NCBI GenBank assembly: GCA_035507035.1
Contig: DATJOJ010000048.1
Span: forward strand, 248,001 to 312,000
Source: DATJOJ01 sp035507035
Lineage (GTDB): Bacteria; Acidobacteriota; Terriglobia; Terriglobales; Acidobacteriaceae
Reading direction: 5' to 3'
Length of the DNA: 64,000 nt
The position numbers and the translations under genes are program-made. Every line of letters starts with the position of its first letter. Position 1 is the stretch's first letter. The notes below the pieces were generated by a model. It searched no databases, was not told where the DNA came from, and was given only the letters and a program-made list of their open reading frames with translations. Positions 35,746 through 44,492 of the stretch are shown here, piece after piece.

Positions 35746-35905
35746 GCGGAAAAATATGCTGCCCGCGAACCACCGAATGTCGGCGGAATACAAAAACCCG
35801 TGTTCTCGTCCCTCAAAACACACCGTCACCCACGTTAAGGTGAGCTATTTCCAAGCTGTTTCCGTCTAACCGGGCTCAGTGGTTGTTTCCCAGGAGGATC
35901 ACAAC

Positions 35906-36508
35906 ATGAACAAAATGTTTGCCGTAGCACTCTGTCTTTGGTTTGCGTTGGGTGTGGGCAAAGCTAGCTCACGTGCGGACGATACGAACACCGACCATAC
36001 CGCTCCCAGCTATGACATGAAAGCTCAATCTCTGGTCGATCTAGCGGCCGTCCAAAAAAAGTTTGTGGATTTGGCCAATGCCCTTCCCGCGGACAAATAC
36101 AATTGGCGTCCATCGCCCGACTCCCGGTCCTTCGCGGAGGTCTTTCTTCACGTAGCCGGCGAACGCTATCAGATTCTGAAACTCGGCGGAGCGACCCCGC
36201 CCGCCAGCTTCCAGGGCAAGGATTTCGATAAATCGACGACTGACAAGGCACAGATCATCGAGCAACTGAATCAATCGTGGGATTTCACCCAAAAGACAAT
36301 CAATGGCATGACCAATGCCGATTTCGCCAAAATGATTCCCAAGCTCGGTCCGCAGGCGAATGCCGGTGACGTGATCTATATTCTGGTCGCCGACGCCCAC
36401 GAGCACCTAGGCCAATCGATTGCGTATGCACGGGAGAACGGGATTGTTCCTCCCTGGACCATCGAGGCCCAGAAGGAAGCGGCTAAGAAGAAAGCTGAAC
36501 AGAAATAG
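35906..36508 (+). CDS. Exported DinB-like protein
   Basis: DinB-like proteins are four-helix bundles with a His triad binding a divalent metal; some act in thiol transfer or damage response. The 200-residue product shows KYNWRPSPDSRSFAEVFLHV (first His), then DAHEHLGQSIAYAREN with the later pair of His. An N-terminal signal peptide (MFAVALCLWFALGVGKASS) makes it unusual, since most DinB proteins are cytoplasmic. ATG 35906 follows AGGAGGATCACAAC, a strong ribosome site. A terminator follows. The Lys/Ala-rich tail is unstructured. Confidence 0.88.
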   Translation: MNKMFAVALCLWFALGVGKASSRADDTNTDHTAPSYDMKAQSLVDLAAVQKKFVDLANALPADKYNWRPSPDSRSFAEVFLHVAGERYQILKLGGATPPASFQGKDFDKSTTDKAQIIEQLNQSWDFTQKTINGMTNADFAKMIPKLGPQANAGDVIYILVADAHEHLGQSIAYARENGIVPPWTIEAQKEAAKKKAEQK

Positions 36509-36570
36509 GTTAGATCGCGTTTGGCCGTGACTAGCAACGTTCAGCAACAAGCATACATCCCTCCTAATCT

Positions 36571-36595
36571 GGGGGCTTAAACGCCCCCCCTTTTT
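36571..36595 (+). terminator. Rho-independent terminator of the DinB-like gene
   Basis: GGGGGC and GCCCCC pair around a 6-base loop (36571-36588), followed by CC and TTTTT (36591-36595). It lies about 62 bases after the stop codon. Confidence 0.75.
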
Positions 36596-36726
36596 CCCGC
36601 ATTCCCCGCTAACAGTCTCCAACAAATGTCTTGAAAGCTATTTGTCTAGTGCTGTATTGTTGTGGCCCATTGAGCGCATCCGAACCATCGCCCGGCGCTC
36701 TTCGGCTTCGGAAAGGTTGGTGAAAG

Positions 36727-39700
36727 ATGTCATCCCCCCGAGCATCTTCTCTTCGACTCGTATACGTACTACGTCTTCTGCTTGTGCTTTCCCTGCCACT
36801 TCTCTTGGTTTCGCTCGCGCAGTCTCAAAGCACTGTAGGAACAGGCAGCATCGTGGGCGTGGTTTCTGACCCCTCGGGCGCTGTGGTTAGCGGCGCCAAA
36901 GTCGCGATCACCAATGTGGCCACGGGTCAGGTGATCAATCTCACCACCAACTCCTCGGGCGCGTACAATTCGGGGACCTTGGCGCCTGGAAGTTATAAGG
37001 TCCTGGTGACCGCGAAGAGCTTCCATGCGACTGAGTTGCGCCTGACCGTCCAGGTAGGCAACACCGCCAATGGCAACGTCAAGCTGGAAATTGGACAAGA
37101 AAATCAAATCGTCGAGGTGCAAGCCTCAGCGGTCCAAGTGAATACCGAACAAGCGACGGTGCAGGGCGTTCTAAATGCCGAGCAGATCGAAAATCTCCCG
37201 GTAAATGGCCGCAACTTTCTCGACCTGGCACAGCTCGAACCAGGCGTACAAATTCAGGATGGCCAGGACTTCGATCCAACCAAGGCGGGCTTTTCCTCGA
37301 TCTCATTCGGTGGCCGTTTTGGCCGAACCGCGCGCATTGAAGTGGATGGCGTCGACGTCTCCGACGAAACCGTCGGCACCACAACGATGGATATTCCCGC
37401 CAGCGGCATCCAGGAGTTTCAGCTCAGCCAAGCCAGCATGGATCTTTCGAGTGAATTGACTTCTTCGGGCGCGGTTAACGTGACTACGCGGTCGGGCACC
37501 AATAATATTCACGGCGAGGCTTTCGGATTGTTCCGCGATAGTTCATTGGCTGCAGCCTTGCCCACTCCGCAGGGACTGGCCCCCCCAAACTTTCAACGAT
37601 CCCAATACGGCGGACGAGTCGGTGGCCCTATCATCAAGAATAAGTTCTTCTATTTTCTCGATGCGGAACGCACCGAACAGCATGAACAGGCTCCGGTGCT
37701 GGTGGGAGCTCCCTTCGCGCAATATTCCGGCAATTTCAACTCGCCCTTTGTCGAAGATAATTTGATGGGCAAAGCCGATTACCAGCTCACACAGTCCATG
37801 CACGTTTTCTACCGCTTCAGCTATTTTAAGAATGCATTGTTGGCGAACGCAGGCCTGGGTTTCTCTGTATATGACAACAAGGACATCACGCGCAGCCATG
37901 TCGTGGGACTTGATTTCAACACCGGACAGTACACCCACAGTATCCGCTTCGAATATCTAAAATTCCAGAATCAGATCGTCGATGCGACCATTGGCACGAG
38001 CCTGCCGCTAGCCGATTTCCCGCTCGAGCTACAAATGGGCAGCACTGGCCTGGTGACCGGCCCGAATTATCTGGCTCCGCAAAGTACCATGCAAAGCGAT
38101 CATCAGCTTAAGTATGACGGCAGCCGAACTTTGGGTGCTCACATCCTGCGCTATGGCGTCGACTACAACCATCTGCTGGGTGGTGGATTCGCCAACTTCA
38201 ACTCAATCGCCCCGCTGCTCTTCACCAACATTGGCACTTCCGAAACTGCGTTCGCGGCCTCCGGTCCGTTCCCTGGCGGTATTTCAAATCCGCTGAATTA
38301 TCCCGTGGAATACGTTTACCTGGGAAACGGTCTGGGGTATTCGAGCACAATTCCTGCGTTTGGTCTTCCCGCAGGCGGAATTATTGATGATCGCGTTGGT
38401 GCTTACATCGGCGATGAATGGAAGGTGAGAAGCAATCTGACCGTAAACTATGGCGTGCGTTATGTCCGCGACACCGGCCGCACCGATAGCGCTCTGCCTT
38501 CCATTCCACAATTGAATGCGCTTTTCCCGGGGCTGGGAAACCCAGTGAGACAGCCCAATCTGAATTTTGCCCCGCAGTTAGGTGTAGCTTGGGATCCCTC
38601 GGGCCACGGTAAAACCGTGATCCGGGCCGGCATTGGCCTTTTCTACGAAAACGCGATCTGGAACAACGTGGCCTTTGACGCACCGAACCGCCAGTTAACC
38701 GGCGGCTTTGGACAATTTCCAACGGCTTGTAATGGGACGGATCAGCCCATCCCGGTTGCAATTCCCGGTGGCGCTCTGAGTCCAGCTTTCTGCAGCAATG
38801 CCACCGGCGGGGCAGTGGCGATCGGTACAGTCGCAAATGAGATCGCGGCATTTCAAAAGACGTACATCGCCGATTCTCCATTCAACGTCAGCGCCCCCAA
38901 TCCCTACTATGTTGGCAGCTTGCTGGACATGGGTCTCGGCTTTGGAACCGGCGCGTCCATGTTCGATCCGCGCTACAAATCACCCCGCTCGGTGGTAATG
39001 AACGGCGGCATTCAGCGCGAAATCCGGCCGGGCATGGTGTTGAGTGCGGATTTCGTTCGCAACGTGCAGACCCATTATTTGCTGGGGATCGATCAAAACC
39101 ACACCGGCGATGTTCGTTACTTCAACAAGGCTGGCGCGCTGAATGCAATTAGTGCGACCAACACGCAGTTTGGGTGCCCAGGCGGCGTCGGAGGCATTCA
39201 ATGTGCGATCGATGCGGGTGCAACCATGGCAGCCTATGCTGGCAATGGTCTGACCTCTTCCGCAGATTTCGATCAGCCCTGTGGAGCGGTCTTTGGTTAC
39301 AACTGCGCGTTCCCTGGCATCAATCCCGCTGCTCCGCCCCTGCCTTTCCTAGAGCCAGTTGGTCGGTCCGTGTACGACGGCCTGCAGGTGAAGTTAATTC
39401 AGCAAGTGAAGAATCCAATTCGCGGGATTCGCGGCATCAACTTCCAGGCTTCTTATTCATTGTCGCGCTTCGAAAATACCGGCGGAGGTTCGGCCGACAG
39501 CCCAGCCGCCTCCGATCAGGACTTCATCATCAACGCGCTCGACAATACAAACCCGAATCGTTATTTCGGACCTTCTGTTCTCGACCGCACCCACCAACTC
39601 TCTTTTGGGGGATACGCGAATCTTCCCGCAGGCTTTCAACTTGGTACCATCGCGCATTTCTGGAGCCCGCTTGCGGTTTCGCTCGTCGTGCCTAATACCA

Positions 39701-40254
39701 ATATTGGCCCCGGCGAAATTTTCCGCACCGACTTCACGGGGGATGGCACGGTGCAAGATCTCTTGCCCGGCACCCACGTGGGGAACTTCGATCGCGGCAT
39801 TAACGCCGGCAACATTAACAGTTACATCAGTGCTTACAACTCCACGTATGCCGGTCAGGCTACGCCTGCGGGCCAGGTCTTGATCAACAATGGTCTATTC
39901 ACGCTAAAGCAACTGCAACAAATGGGCGATGGCGTGGCCCCAACGGTCCCGCTTGCGCCACCTGGACAAGTCAACCTCTCGTGGTTGCGCGGTTTCGACA
40001 CGAAGCTCTCCTGGAGTCGCACCTTCTGGGAGCGCCTCAGCGTGCAACCGAGTGTTGGCTTTTATAACCTCTTGAACTTTGCTAATTTTGACCTGCCTAG
40101 CGCCACCATGAATGGCGTCTTGACCGGCGGTGTCGGCCAAATCAACGGGACGGATGCCAACGGCCACAACATCGACCGCGTGGGAGTGGGTACCGGGGTG
40201 TTTGCGCTCGGCTCGCCGCGGCAGATCGAGTTCGGATTGCAGCTAGGTTTCTAA
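36727..40254 (+). CDS. Oar-like TonB-dependent receptor with carboxypeptidase-regulatory domain
   Basis: This 1175-residue outer-membrane protein has a signal peptide (LVYVLRLLLVLSLPLLLVSLAQ). A CarboxypepD_reg-like Ig-fold domain follows (STVGTGSIVGVVSDPSGAVV, about residues 36-125), then a plug region (NAEQIENLPVNGRNFLDLAQ) and a long 22-strand-type barrel ending in LQLGF with a C-terminal Phe. Acidobacteria carry many such Oar-like receptors, which import or bind unknown large substrates. No transport substrate can be read from the sequence. The stop overlaps the stop of the convergent TMTC-like gene by 3 bases. Confidence 0.93.
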   Translation: MSSPRASSLRLVYVLRLLLVLSLPLLLVSLAQSQSTVGTGSIVGVVSDPSGAVVSGAKVAITNVATGQVINLTTNSSGAYNSGTLAPGSYKVLVTAKSFHATELRLTVQVGNTANGNVKLEIGQENQIVEVQASAVQVNTEQATVQGVLNAEQIENLPVNGRNFLDLAQLEPGVQIQDGQDFDPTKAGFSSISFGGRFGRTARIEVDGVDVSDETVGTTTMDIPASGIQEFQLSQASMDLSSELTSSGAVNVTTRSGTNNIHGEAFGLFRDSSLAAALPTPQGLAPPNFQRSQYGGRVGGPIIKNKFFYFLDAERTEQHEQAPVLVGAPFAQYSGNFNSPFVEDNLMGKADYQLTQSMHVFYRFSYFKNALLANAGLGFSVYDNKDITRSHVVGLDFNTGQYTHSIRFEYLKFQNQIVDATIGTSLPLADFPLELQMGSTGLVTGPNYLAPQSTMQSDHQLKYDGSRTLGAHILRYGVDYNHLLGGGFANFNSIAPLLFTNIGTSETAFAASGPFPGGISNPLNYPVEYVYLGNGLGYSSTIPAFGLPAGGIIDDRVGAYIGDEWKVRSNLTVNYGVRYVRDTGRTDSALPSIPQLNALFPGLGNPVRQPNLNFAPQLGVAWDPSGHGKTVIRAGIGLFYENAIWNNVAFDAPNRQLTGGFGQFPTACNGTDQPIPVAIPGGALSPAFCSNATGGAVAIGTVANEIAAFQKTYIADSPFNVSAPNPYYVGSLLDMGLGFGTGASMFDPRYKSPRSVVMNGGIQREIRPGMVLSADFVRNVQTHYLLGIDQNHTGDVRYFNKAGALNAISATNTQFGCPGGVGGIQCAIDAGATMAAYAGNGLTSSADFDQPCGAVFGYNCAFPGINPAAPPLPFLEPVGRSVYDGLQVKLIQQVKNPIRGIRGINFQASYSLSRFENTGGGSADSPAASDQDFIINALDNTNPNRYFGPSVLDRTHQLSFGGYANLPAGFQLGTIAHFWSPLAVSLVVPNTNIGPGEIFRTDFTGDGTVQDLLPGTHVGNFDRGINAGNINSYISAYNSTYAGQATPAGQVLINNGLFTLKQLQQMGDGVAPTVPLAPPGQVNLSWLRGFDTKLSWSRTFWERLSVQPSVGFYNLLNFANFDLPSATMNGVLTGGVGQINGTDANGHNIDRVGVGTGVFALGSPRQIEFGLQLGF

Positions 40255-42173
40255 CGTTTCTCGGTATCAGGTCCCGCCCGCAGGTCCTGGAGACGTTTCA
40301 TCAATTCCTGCCGGGTTTCGGCATCTGTACCGGAGCGCAGCGCTGCTTCATACTGAGCGATCGCTTCTTGGCGCCGCTCAGGAATCTTGGCCAACGCATC
40401 GCCTAAGTCGATGTATAGGTCGGCGTTGCCTGGTTCAATTCGCAGTGCTTCTTGAAATTCGGCGATCGCTTCCGGCAGTTTATCGGGCGTCTGCGACAGA
40501 CCGATGCCCAACATTTCATGCGTCCTGGCGTCGTTTGGGCGCAATCGCACCGCGGTTTCGAATTCCGTAATCGCCTCGGGAAGGCTACCAGGCATCTGCA
40601 TCAGCGCAACTCCCAGATTGTCGTGGGCTGGCGCATAGTTGGGGTCGAGCTGCAGCGCGATGTGATACTCAGCGATTGAATCGGCGAGTCGACCCGGCTT
40701 GTCCATCAATGCGTTGCCTAGATTCATGTGCGCCTTCATATGATCGGGCCGAATGCGGATCGTAGCTTCAAATTCGGCGATTGCGTCATCGAGTCGTCCC
40801 GGTTTTTCCGCCAGGTAAATTCCGAGGTTGTTGTGAGTCATCCAACTCTTGGGATTGCCAGCCAGCGTCGCGCGGTAAAGCGTTTCGGGATCGTGATAAA
40901 GCGCAGCTTGCCGCCAAGTCGAAACTCCCAGAATTGCCACCACGAAAAATGCGATGGCGGCGCTCGCCACTTTTGGAATATGCAGAGAAATCTGCGCGAT
41001 CAGCCAAGCCACGGGCACGATGATGCCGAGCATTGCCAAATACTGAAAGTGATCGGCCACGTAGGAATACTTGAAAGGAAAAACGTGCAGGAAGCCGAGC
41101 ACCGGGAACAGAGTTCCGGCAAAAAATAGAAATCCTGCCAATGGTCCGCGTTGCACTGCTGCGTCTTTACGACGCGCCAAGGCAATTAGCCCGGCCAAAA
41201 CAACAATGACTGCGAAGGGATAAAGGTACTGCCACCAAACCGTGGGATCGAGTTGCCAGTGGGGGTACGAAAATAAGAGATTGAATGGCCAAACAACCTT
41301 GGCTGCATAGAAGCATAAAACGCGGCCGATCAACAGGAAATGTTGGGCCAAGGTTAAGTCATAGCCAGCACCTTTCGCTCCGATAAAAGTCGCCTCGACC
41401 CACGCCGTGAACAAGCCCGAACCCGCGCCGATCACGAACCACGGCAATAACGGACGCACGTCGCGGCGCCAATCTAAACCTCCGCGCTGCCACCAAAACA
41501 CTACCAACAGCGCCGCCGGAAGCGTCGCAGTTACGGTCTTGCACAAGAGCGCCAGGACAAACAACACCAGCGCCCAGAAATATTGCGATCGTTTTCGATC
41601 GCGATCAAAGTGCAGATAAACCAGCGCCGACGCCAGGTAAAAAACTCCCGAAAGCGTATCCTTCTGCTCCGAGATCCATGCCACCGCCTCGACGCATACA
41701 GGATGAAGGGCGAAGATAAAACCTGCCAGCCACGCCCCAGGCAGCTTGAGATAACGTACGATCAGTACCAATAGGCAGGCGCAGATCGCGTGTTGGAACA
41801 CATTGACGAGGTGGTAACCGAGCAGTGCACCACCCCACAAACGATGTTCCATCCAGAAGGCGCTGTGCAATAGCGGATAGTATTGTTGCGTCGCGCCCAA
41901 CTCGAACCAAATCCGCCACAAACCATGAAGCGACCGCAAGTCACGCGGCGTGACATGCGCCGCATCATCCCAAACTAGGCCTCCATGCAGCCCCGGAAGA
42001 TAGGCGAGCCAAGTCGCGAGGAAAATCCCCGCAAAGCCCGCTAGCTGTTTAAAACTAATCACTTCCGGGCCTGATGGTACTGTGACGCGTCCCCAATCCG
42101 AAGTCGGACGCGTCTCACGCGGTTTAGTTTTTACGGCGGTTTGCGAAGGCGTCGGCCTTCCGTGACGACCCAA
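40251..42173 (-). CDS. TMTC-like membrane protein: GT-C glycosyltransferase-type helices plus TPR repeats
   Basis: From TTG 42173 (CAGGAG 6 bases upstream) the product has 640 residues; the open frame continues to 42254 without a ribosome site. The N-terminal half has about ten membrane helices with a luminal WDD motif after the first (GGLVWDDAAHV), as in TMTC O-mannosyltransferase-like proteins. The C-terminal third has five or six TPR units (DAIAEFEATIRIRPDHMKAH, EAIAEFQEALRIEPGNADLY). In bacteria such proteins are common in Acidobacteria and Planctomycetes and their substrates are mostly unknown. It is convergent to the Oar-like gene. Confidence 0.85.
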   Translation of the reverse strand: MGRHGRPTPSQTAVKTKPRETRPTSDWGRVTVPSGPEVISFKQLAGFAGIFLATWLAYLPGLHGGLVWDDAAHVTPRDLRSLHGLWRIWFELGATQQYYPLLHSAFWMEHRLWGGALLGYHLVNVFQHAICACLLVLIVRYLKLPGAWLAGFIFALHPVCVEAVAWISEQKDTLSGVFYLASALVYLHFDRDRKRSQYFWALVLFVLALLCKTVTATLPAALLVVFWWQRGGLDWRRDVRPLLPWFVIGAGSGLFTAWVEATFIGAKGAGYDLTLAQHFLLIGRVLCFYAAKVVWPFNLLFSYPHWQLDPTVWWQYLYPFAVIVVLAGLIALARRKDAAVQRGPLAGFLFFAGTLFPVLGFLHVFPFKYSYVADHFQYLAMLGIIVPVAWLIAQISLHIPKVASAAIAFFVVAILGVSTWRQAALYHDPETLYRATLAGNPKSWMTHNNLGIYLAEKPGRLDDAIAEFEATIRIRPDHMKAHMNLGNALMDKPGRLADSIAEYHIALQLDPNYAPAHDNLGVALMQMPGSLPEAITEFETAVRLRPNDARTHEMLGIGLSQTPDKLPEAIAEFQEALRIEPGNADLYIDLGDALAKIPERRQEAIAQYEAALRSGTDAETRQELMKRLQDLRAGPDTEKR

Positions 42174-42357
42174 CGGAATCTCCTGGCGGGGGAAAGTTCG
42201 ATTGATTATAACTTGGCAAACCGGCCAATAACGGCGTCCAAATGAGTCTTGCAAGGAATTGCCGGCTGCGCTAGATTTTCACAACCGGCTTGCGTGCTTT
42301 CCGCATCTGAGTAGCAGCCTTAGCACCAAGCCCACAACCAGTCGCCTGGAGAATCCA

Positions 42358-43956
42358 ATGACTCGTTCCACGTCGTTCCTTCGCTATGCCTTGTCCTTGC
42401 CGTTCGTGCTTTGCATCGTATTCGCAGCTTCCGCCACTGACGTCACCACTTATCACAACGACATCGCTCGATCCGGGCAAAATCTCCAGGAAACAATTTT
42501 GACGTTGAACAACGTGAACTCCTCGAACTTCGGCAAGTTGCTCACGATGTCAGTGGATAGCGTCGTCGATGCAGAACCGCTGTATTTGTACCAGCTTGCG
42601 GTTCCCGGCCAAGGCACGCACAACGTCGTTTATGTGGAAACGGAAAATGACAGCGCCTATGCGTTCGACGCCGATACCGGAACGCAACTTTGGCACACGT
42701 CGGTGCTGGGCTCAGGCGAGCAGCCATCGGACATCCACAACTGCAGCCAAATTACCCCGACCATCGGCATCACGTCGACTCCAGTCATTGATCGCAAACT
42801 CGGCCCGCACGGCACCATCATCTTGGTCGCGATGAGCAAGGATTCCTCCAGCAACTACTACCAGCGAATTCACGCATTGGACGCGGCGACCGGCAAGGAG
42901 CAGCCAGGCTCACCGATCACGGTGCAGGCGAAATATCCCGGCACTGGCGACGGCAGCCAGGGTGGCTACGTGATTTTTGATCCTTATCAATACGCGGAGC
43001 GCGCGGGATTACTGCTGCTGAATCATGTCGTTTACACCGGCTGGACCTCGCATTGCGATGAGCGTCCCTATACCGGCTGGGTCATTGGCTACAGCGAAAA
43101 GAATGGTGCGCAGACCAGCGTGATCGATCTCACCCCGAATGGAAACGAAGGATCGGTGTGGCAAGCCGGCGGAGGTCTATCATCCGATGGCAGCAATATC
43201 TACCTGCTCGACGCTAACGGAACTTTTGACACGACTCTGAATTCCCAAGGCTTCCCTTCCAGCGGCGATTTCGGCAACGGCTTCCTGAAGCTCTCCACCA
43301 CGAATAACAACTTGGCGGTCGCTGATTATTTCGAAATGTACAACACCGTGCAGGAATCCGATTCCGATGAGGACCTCGGGTCGGGAGGAGAGATCGTTCT
43401 GCCGACCATGAAGGACGGCAATGGCAACCCTCAAGAGTTGGCCATCGGTGCAGGAAAAGATTCAAACATCTATATCGTGAACCGCAGCAACATGGGAAAG
43501 TTCAATCCCAGCAATGACAATGCGATCTATCAAGAGATCGACGGCGTGCTGTCTGGCGGCATTTGGGGAGCGCCAGCTTACTATGGAGGCAACATTTACT
43601 ACGGGCCGGTGAGCAACAACCTTCTAGGCTTTCGCTTCACTCAGGCAAAACTTTCCACGTCGCCGCTTTCTGCCACTACGACGTCGTTTCCCTATCCCGG
43701 CACCACGCCGAGTATTTCGGCAAATGGCGCAAGCAATGGAATCGTGTGGGCAATCGAGCATTCCAGCCCGTCGGTGCTGCATGCTTATAACGCAGAAAAT
43801 TTGAAGCAGGAACTCTACAACACCAACCAAGCGCCCAATGGCCGCGATCAGTTTGGCAGCGCCAGCCACTTTGGCACACCTATGATCGTGAACGGAAAAG
43901 TCTACGTCGGAACGTCGACTAGCGTAGTCGTGTTCGGATTGCTTTCGGGCAAATAG
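42358..43956 (+). CDS. Exported PQQ-type beta-propeller protein
   Basis: The 532-residue product has a signal peptide (LRYALSLPFVLCIVFAASA). Propeller blades with recurring strand motifs follow, such as VVYVETENDSAYAFDADTGT, IHALDAATGKEQPG and VWAIEHSSPSVLHAYNAENL. They resemble PQQ-dependent dehydrogenase or BamB-like repeats, but no catalytic Glu/Asp-Cys-Cys site is evident, so enzymatic activity is doubtful. ATG 42358 is chosen because CTGGAG precedes it and the signal peptide begins there; the frame is open 33 codons further upstream. Confidence 0.85.
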   Translation: MTRSTSFLRYALSLPFVLCIVFAASATDVTTYHNDIARSGQNLQETILTLNNVNSSNFGKLLTMSVDSVVDAEPLYLYQLAVPGQGTHNVVYVETENDSAYAFDADTGTQLWHTSVLGSGEQPSDIHNCSQITPTIGITSTPVIDRKLGPHGTIILVAMSKDSSSNYYQRIHALDAATGKEQPGSPITVQAKYPGTGDGSQGGYVIFDPYQYAERAGLLLLNHVVYTGWTSHCDERPYTGWVIGYSEKNGAQTSVIDLTPNGNEGSVWQAGGGLSSDGSNIYLLDANGTFDTTLNSQGFPSSGDFGNGFLKLSTTNNNLAVADYFEMYNTVQESDSDEDLGSGGEIVLPTMKDGNGNPQELAIGAGKDSNIYIVNRSNMGKFNPSNDNAIYQEIDGVLSGGIWGAPAYYGGNIYYGPVSNNLLGFRFTQAKLSTSPLSATTTSFPYPGTTPSISANGASNGIVWAIEHSSPSVLHAYNAENLKQELYNTNQAPNGRDQFGSASHFGTPMIVNGKVYVGTSTSVVVFGLLSGK

Positions 43957-44011
43957 GCTCAACAGGACTCGAGGCGTTAGCAGGCGTGAGCGCAGCGAAG
44001 GACCTCAACGA

Positions 44012-44088
44012 TGGTAGGCGCGGCAGGACTCGAACCTGCGACCCTCTGCTTAGAAGGCAGATGCTCTATCCACCTGAGCTACGCGCCC
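44012..44088 (-). tRNA. tRNA-Arg (anticodon TCT), CCA encoded
   Basis: The reverse strand folds into a full cloverleaf: acceptor GGGCGCG with CGCGCCT (G1-U72 wobble), D arm GCTC...GAGC, anticodon arm TCTGC-CTTCTAA-GCAGA (anticodon TCT), T arm GCAGG-TTCGAGT-CCTGC. Discriminator A is at 44015 and an encoded CCA at 44014-44012. No second tRNA is adjacent. Confidence 0.95.
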
Positions 44089-44147
44089 ACGAAGCGATTT
44101 TAACCGGAAAGGAACTCCGAAGCCATAATCGCGCGTGGTGCAAGGTC

Positions 44148-44351
44148 TCAGCGTGCCACCAGCGGCACGTCCTGCTTCAGCGCCCATACCAGCGCAATCA
44201 CCCAGCCGACCGCTGTCCATCCCAGAAAAAAGTTAAGCACTAGGATGGACACCGCATCCCTCTTGCTACGGGCAAAGGCGATGATCGCCGGAAGAAAATA
44301 AAGAACGAAGCCAAAACCGAAAAACGGAAGAAAGAATGCGAACAGGTGCAT
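44148..44351 (-). CDS. Superinfection-immunity-family small membrane protein
   Basis: The 67-residue product has two membrane segments: FFGFGFVLYFLPAIIAFA and SILVLNFFLGWTAVGWVIALVWAL. YFLPAIIAF.R.KR and LNFFLGWT..GW match the family named after phage T4 Imm, which blocks DNA injection by superinfecting phage. Chromosomal copies are common in bacteria and most have no proven antiphage role. The ribosome site AGGAGGTCACC precedes the ATG. It stands alone, beside the tRNA-Arg gene. Confidence 0.85.
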   Translation of the reverse strand: MHLFAFFLPFFGFGFVLYFLPAIIAFARSKRDAVSILVLNFFLGWTAVGWVIALVWALKQDVPLVAR

Positions 44352-44492
44352 AAGGTGACCTCCTGCTCAACCCCAGTGTAGCACTGCCATAAGGTACGCG
44401 GCTGCACCTCGTCCGGTTCCTGAATCCTCGCCGCATATCGTAGAATCAGCTATTTAGGCACTCATCTTTATTCATTCTCGGGGAGCGCAACT

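Noticed and set aside
35330..35869. 179-codon forward frame across the TetR operator
   Set aside because: Antisense to DUF5367 and running through the operator; low-complexity His/Arg/Gln-rich translation.
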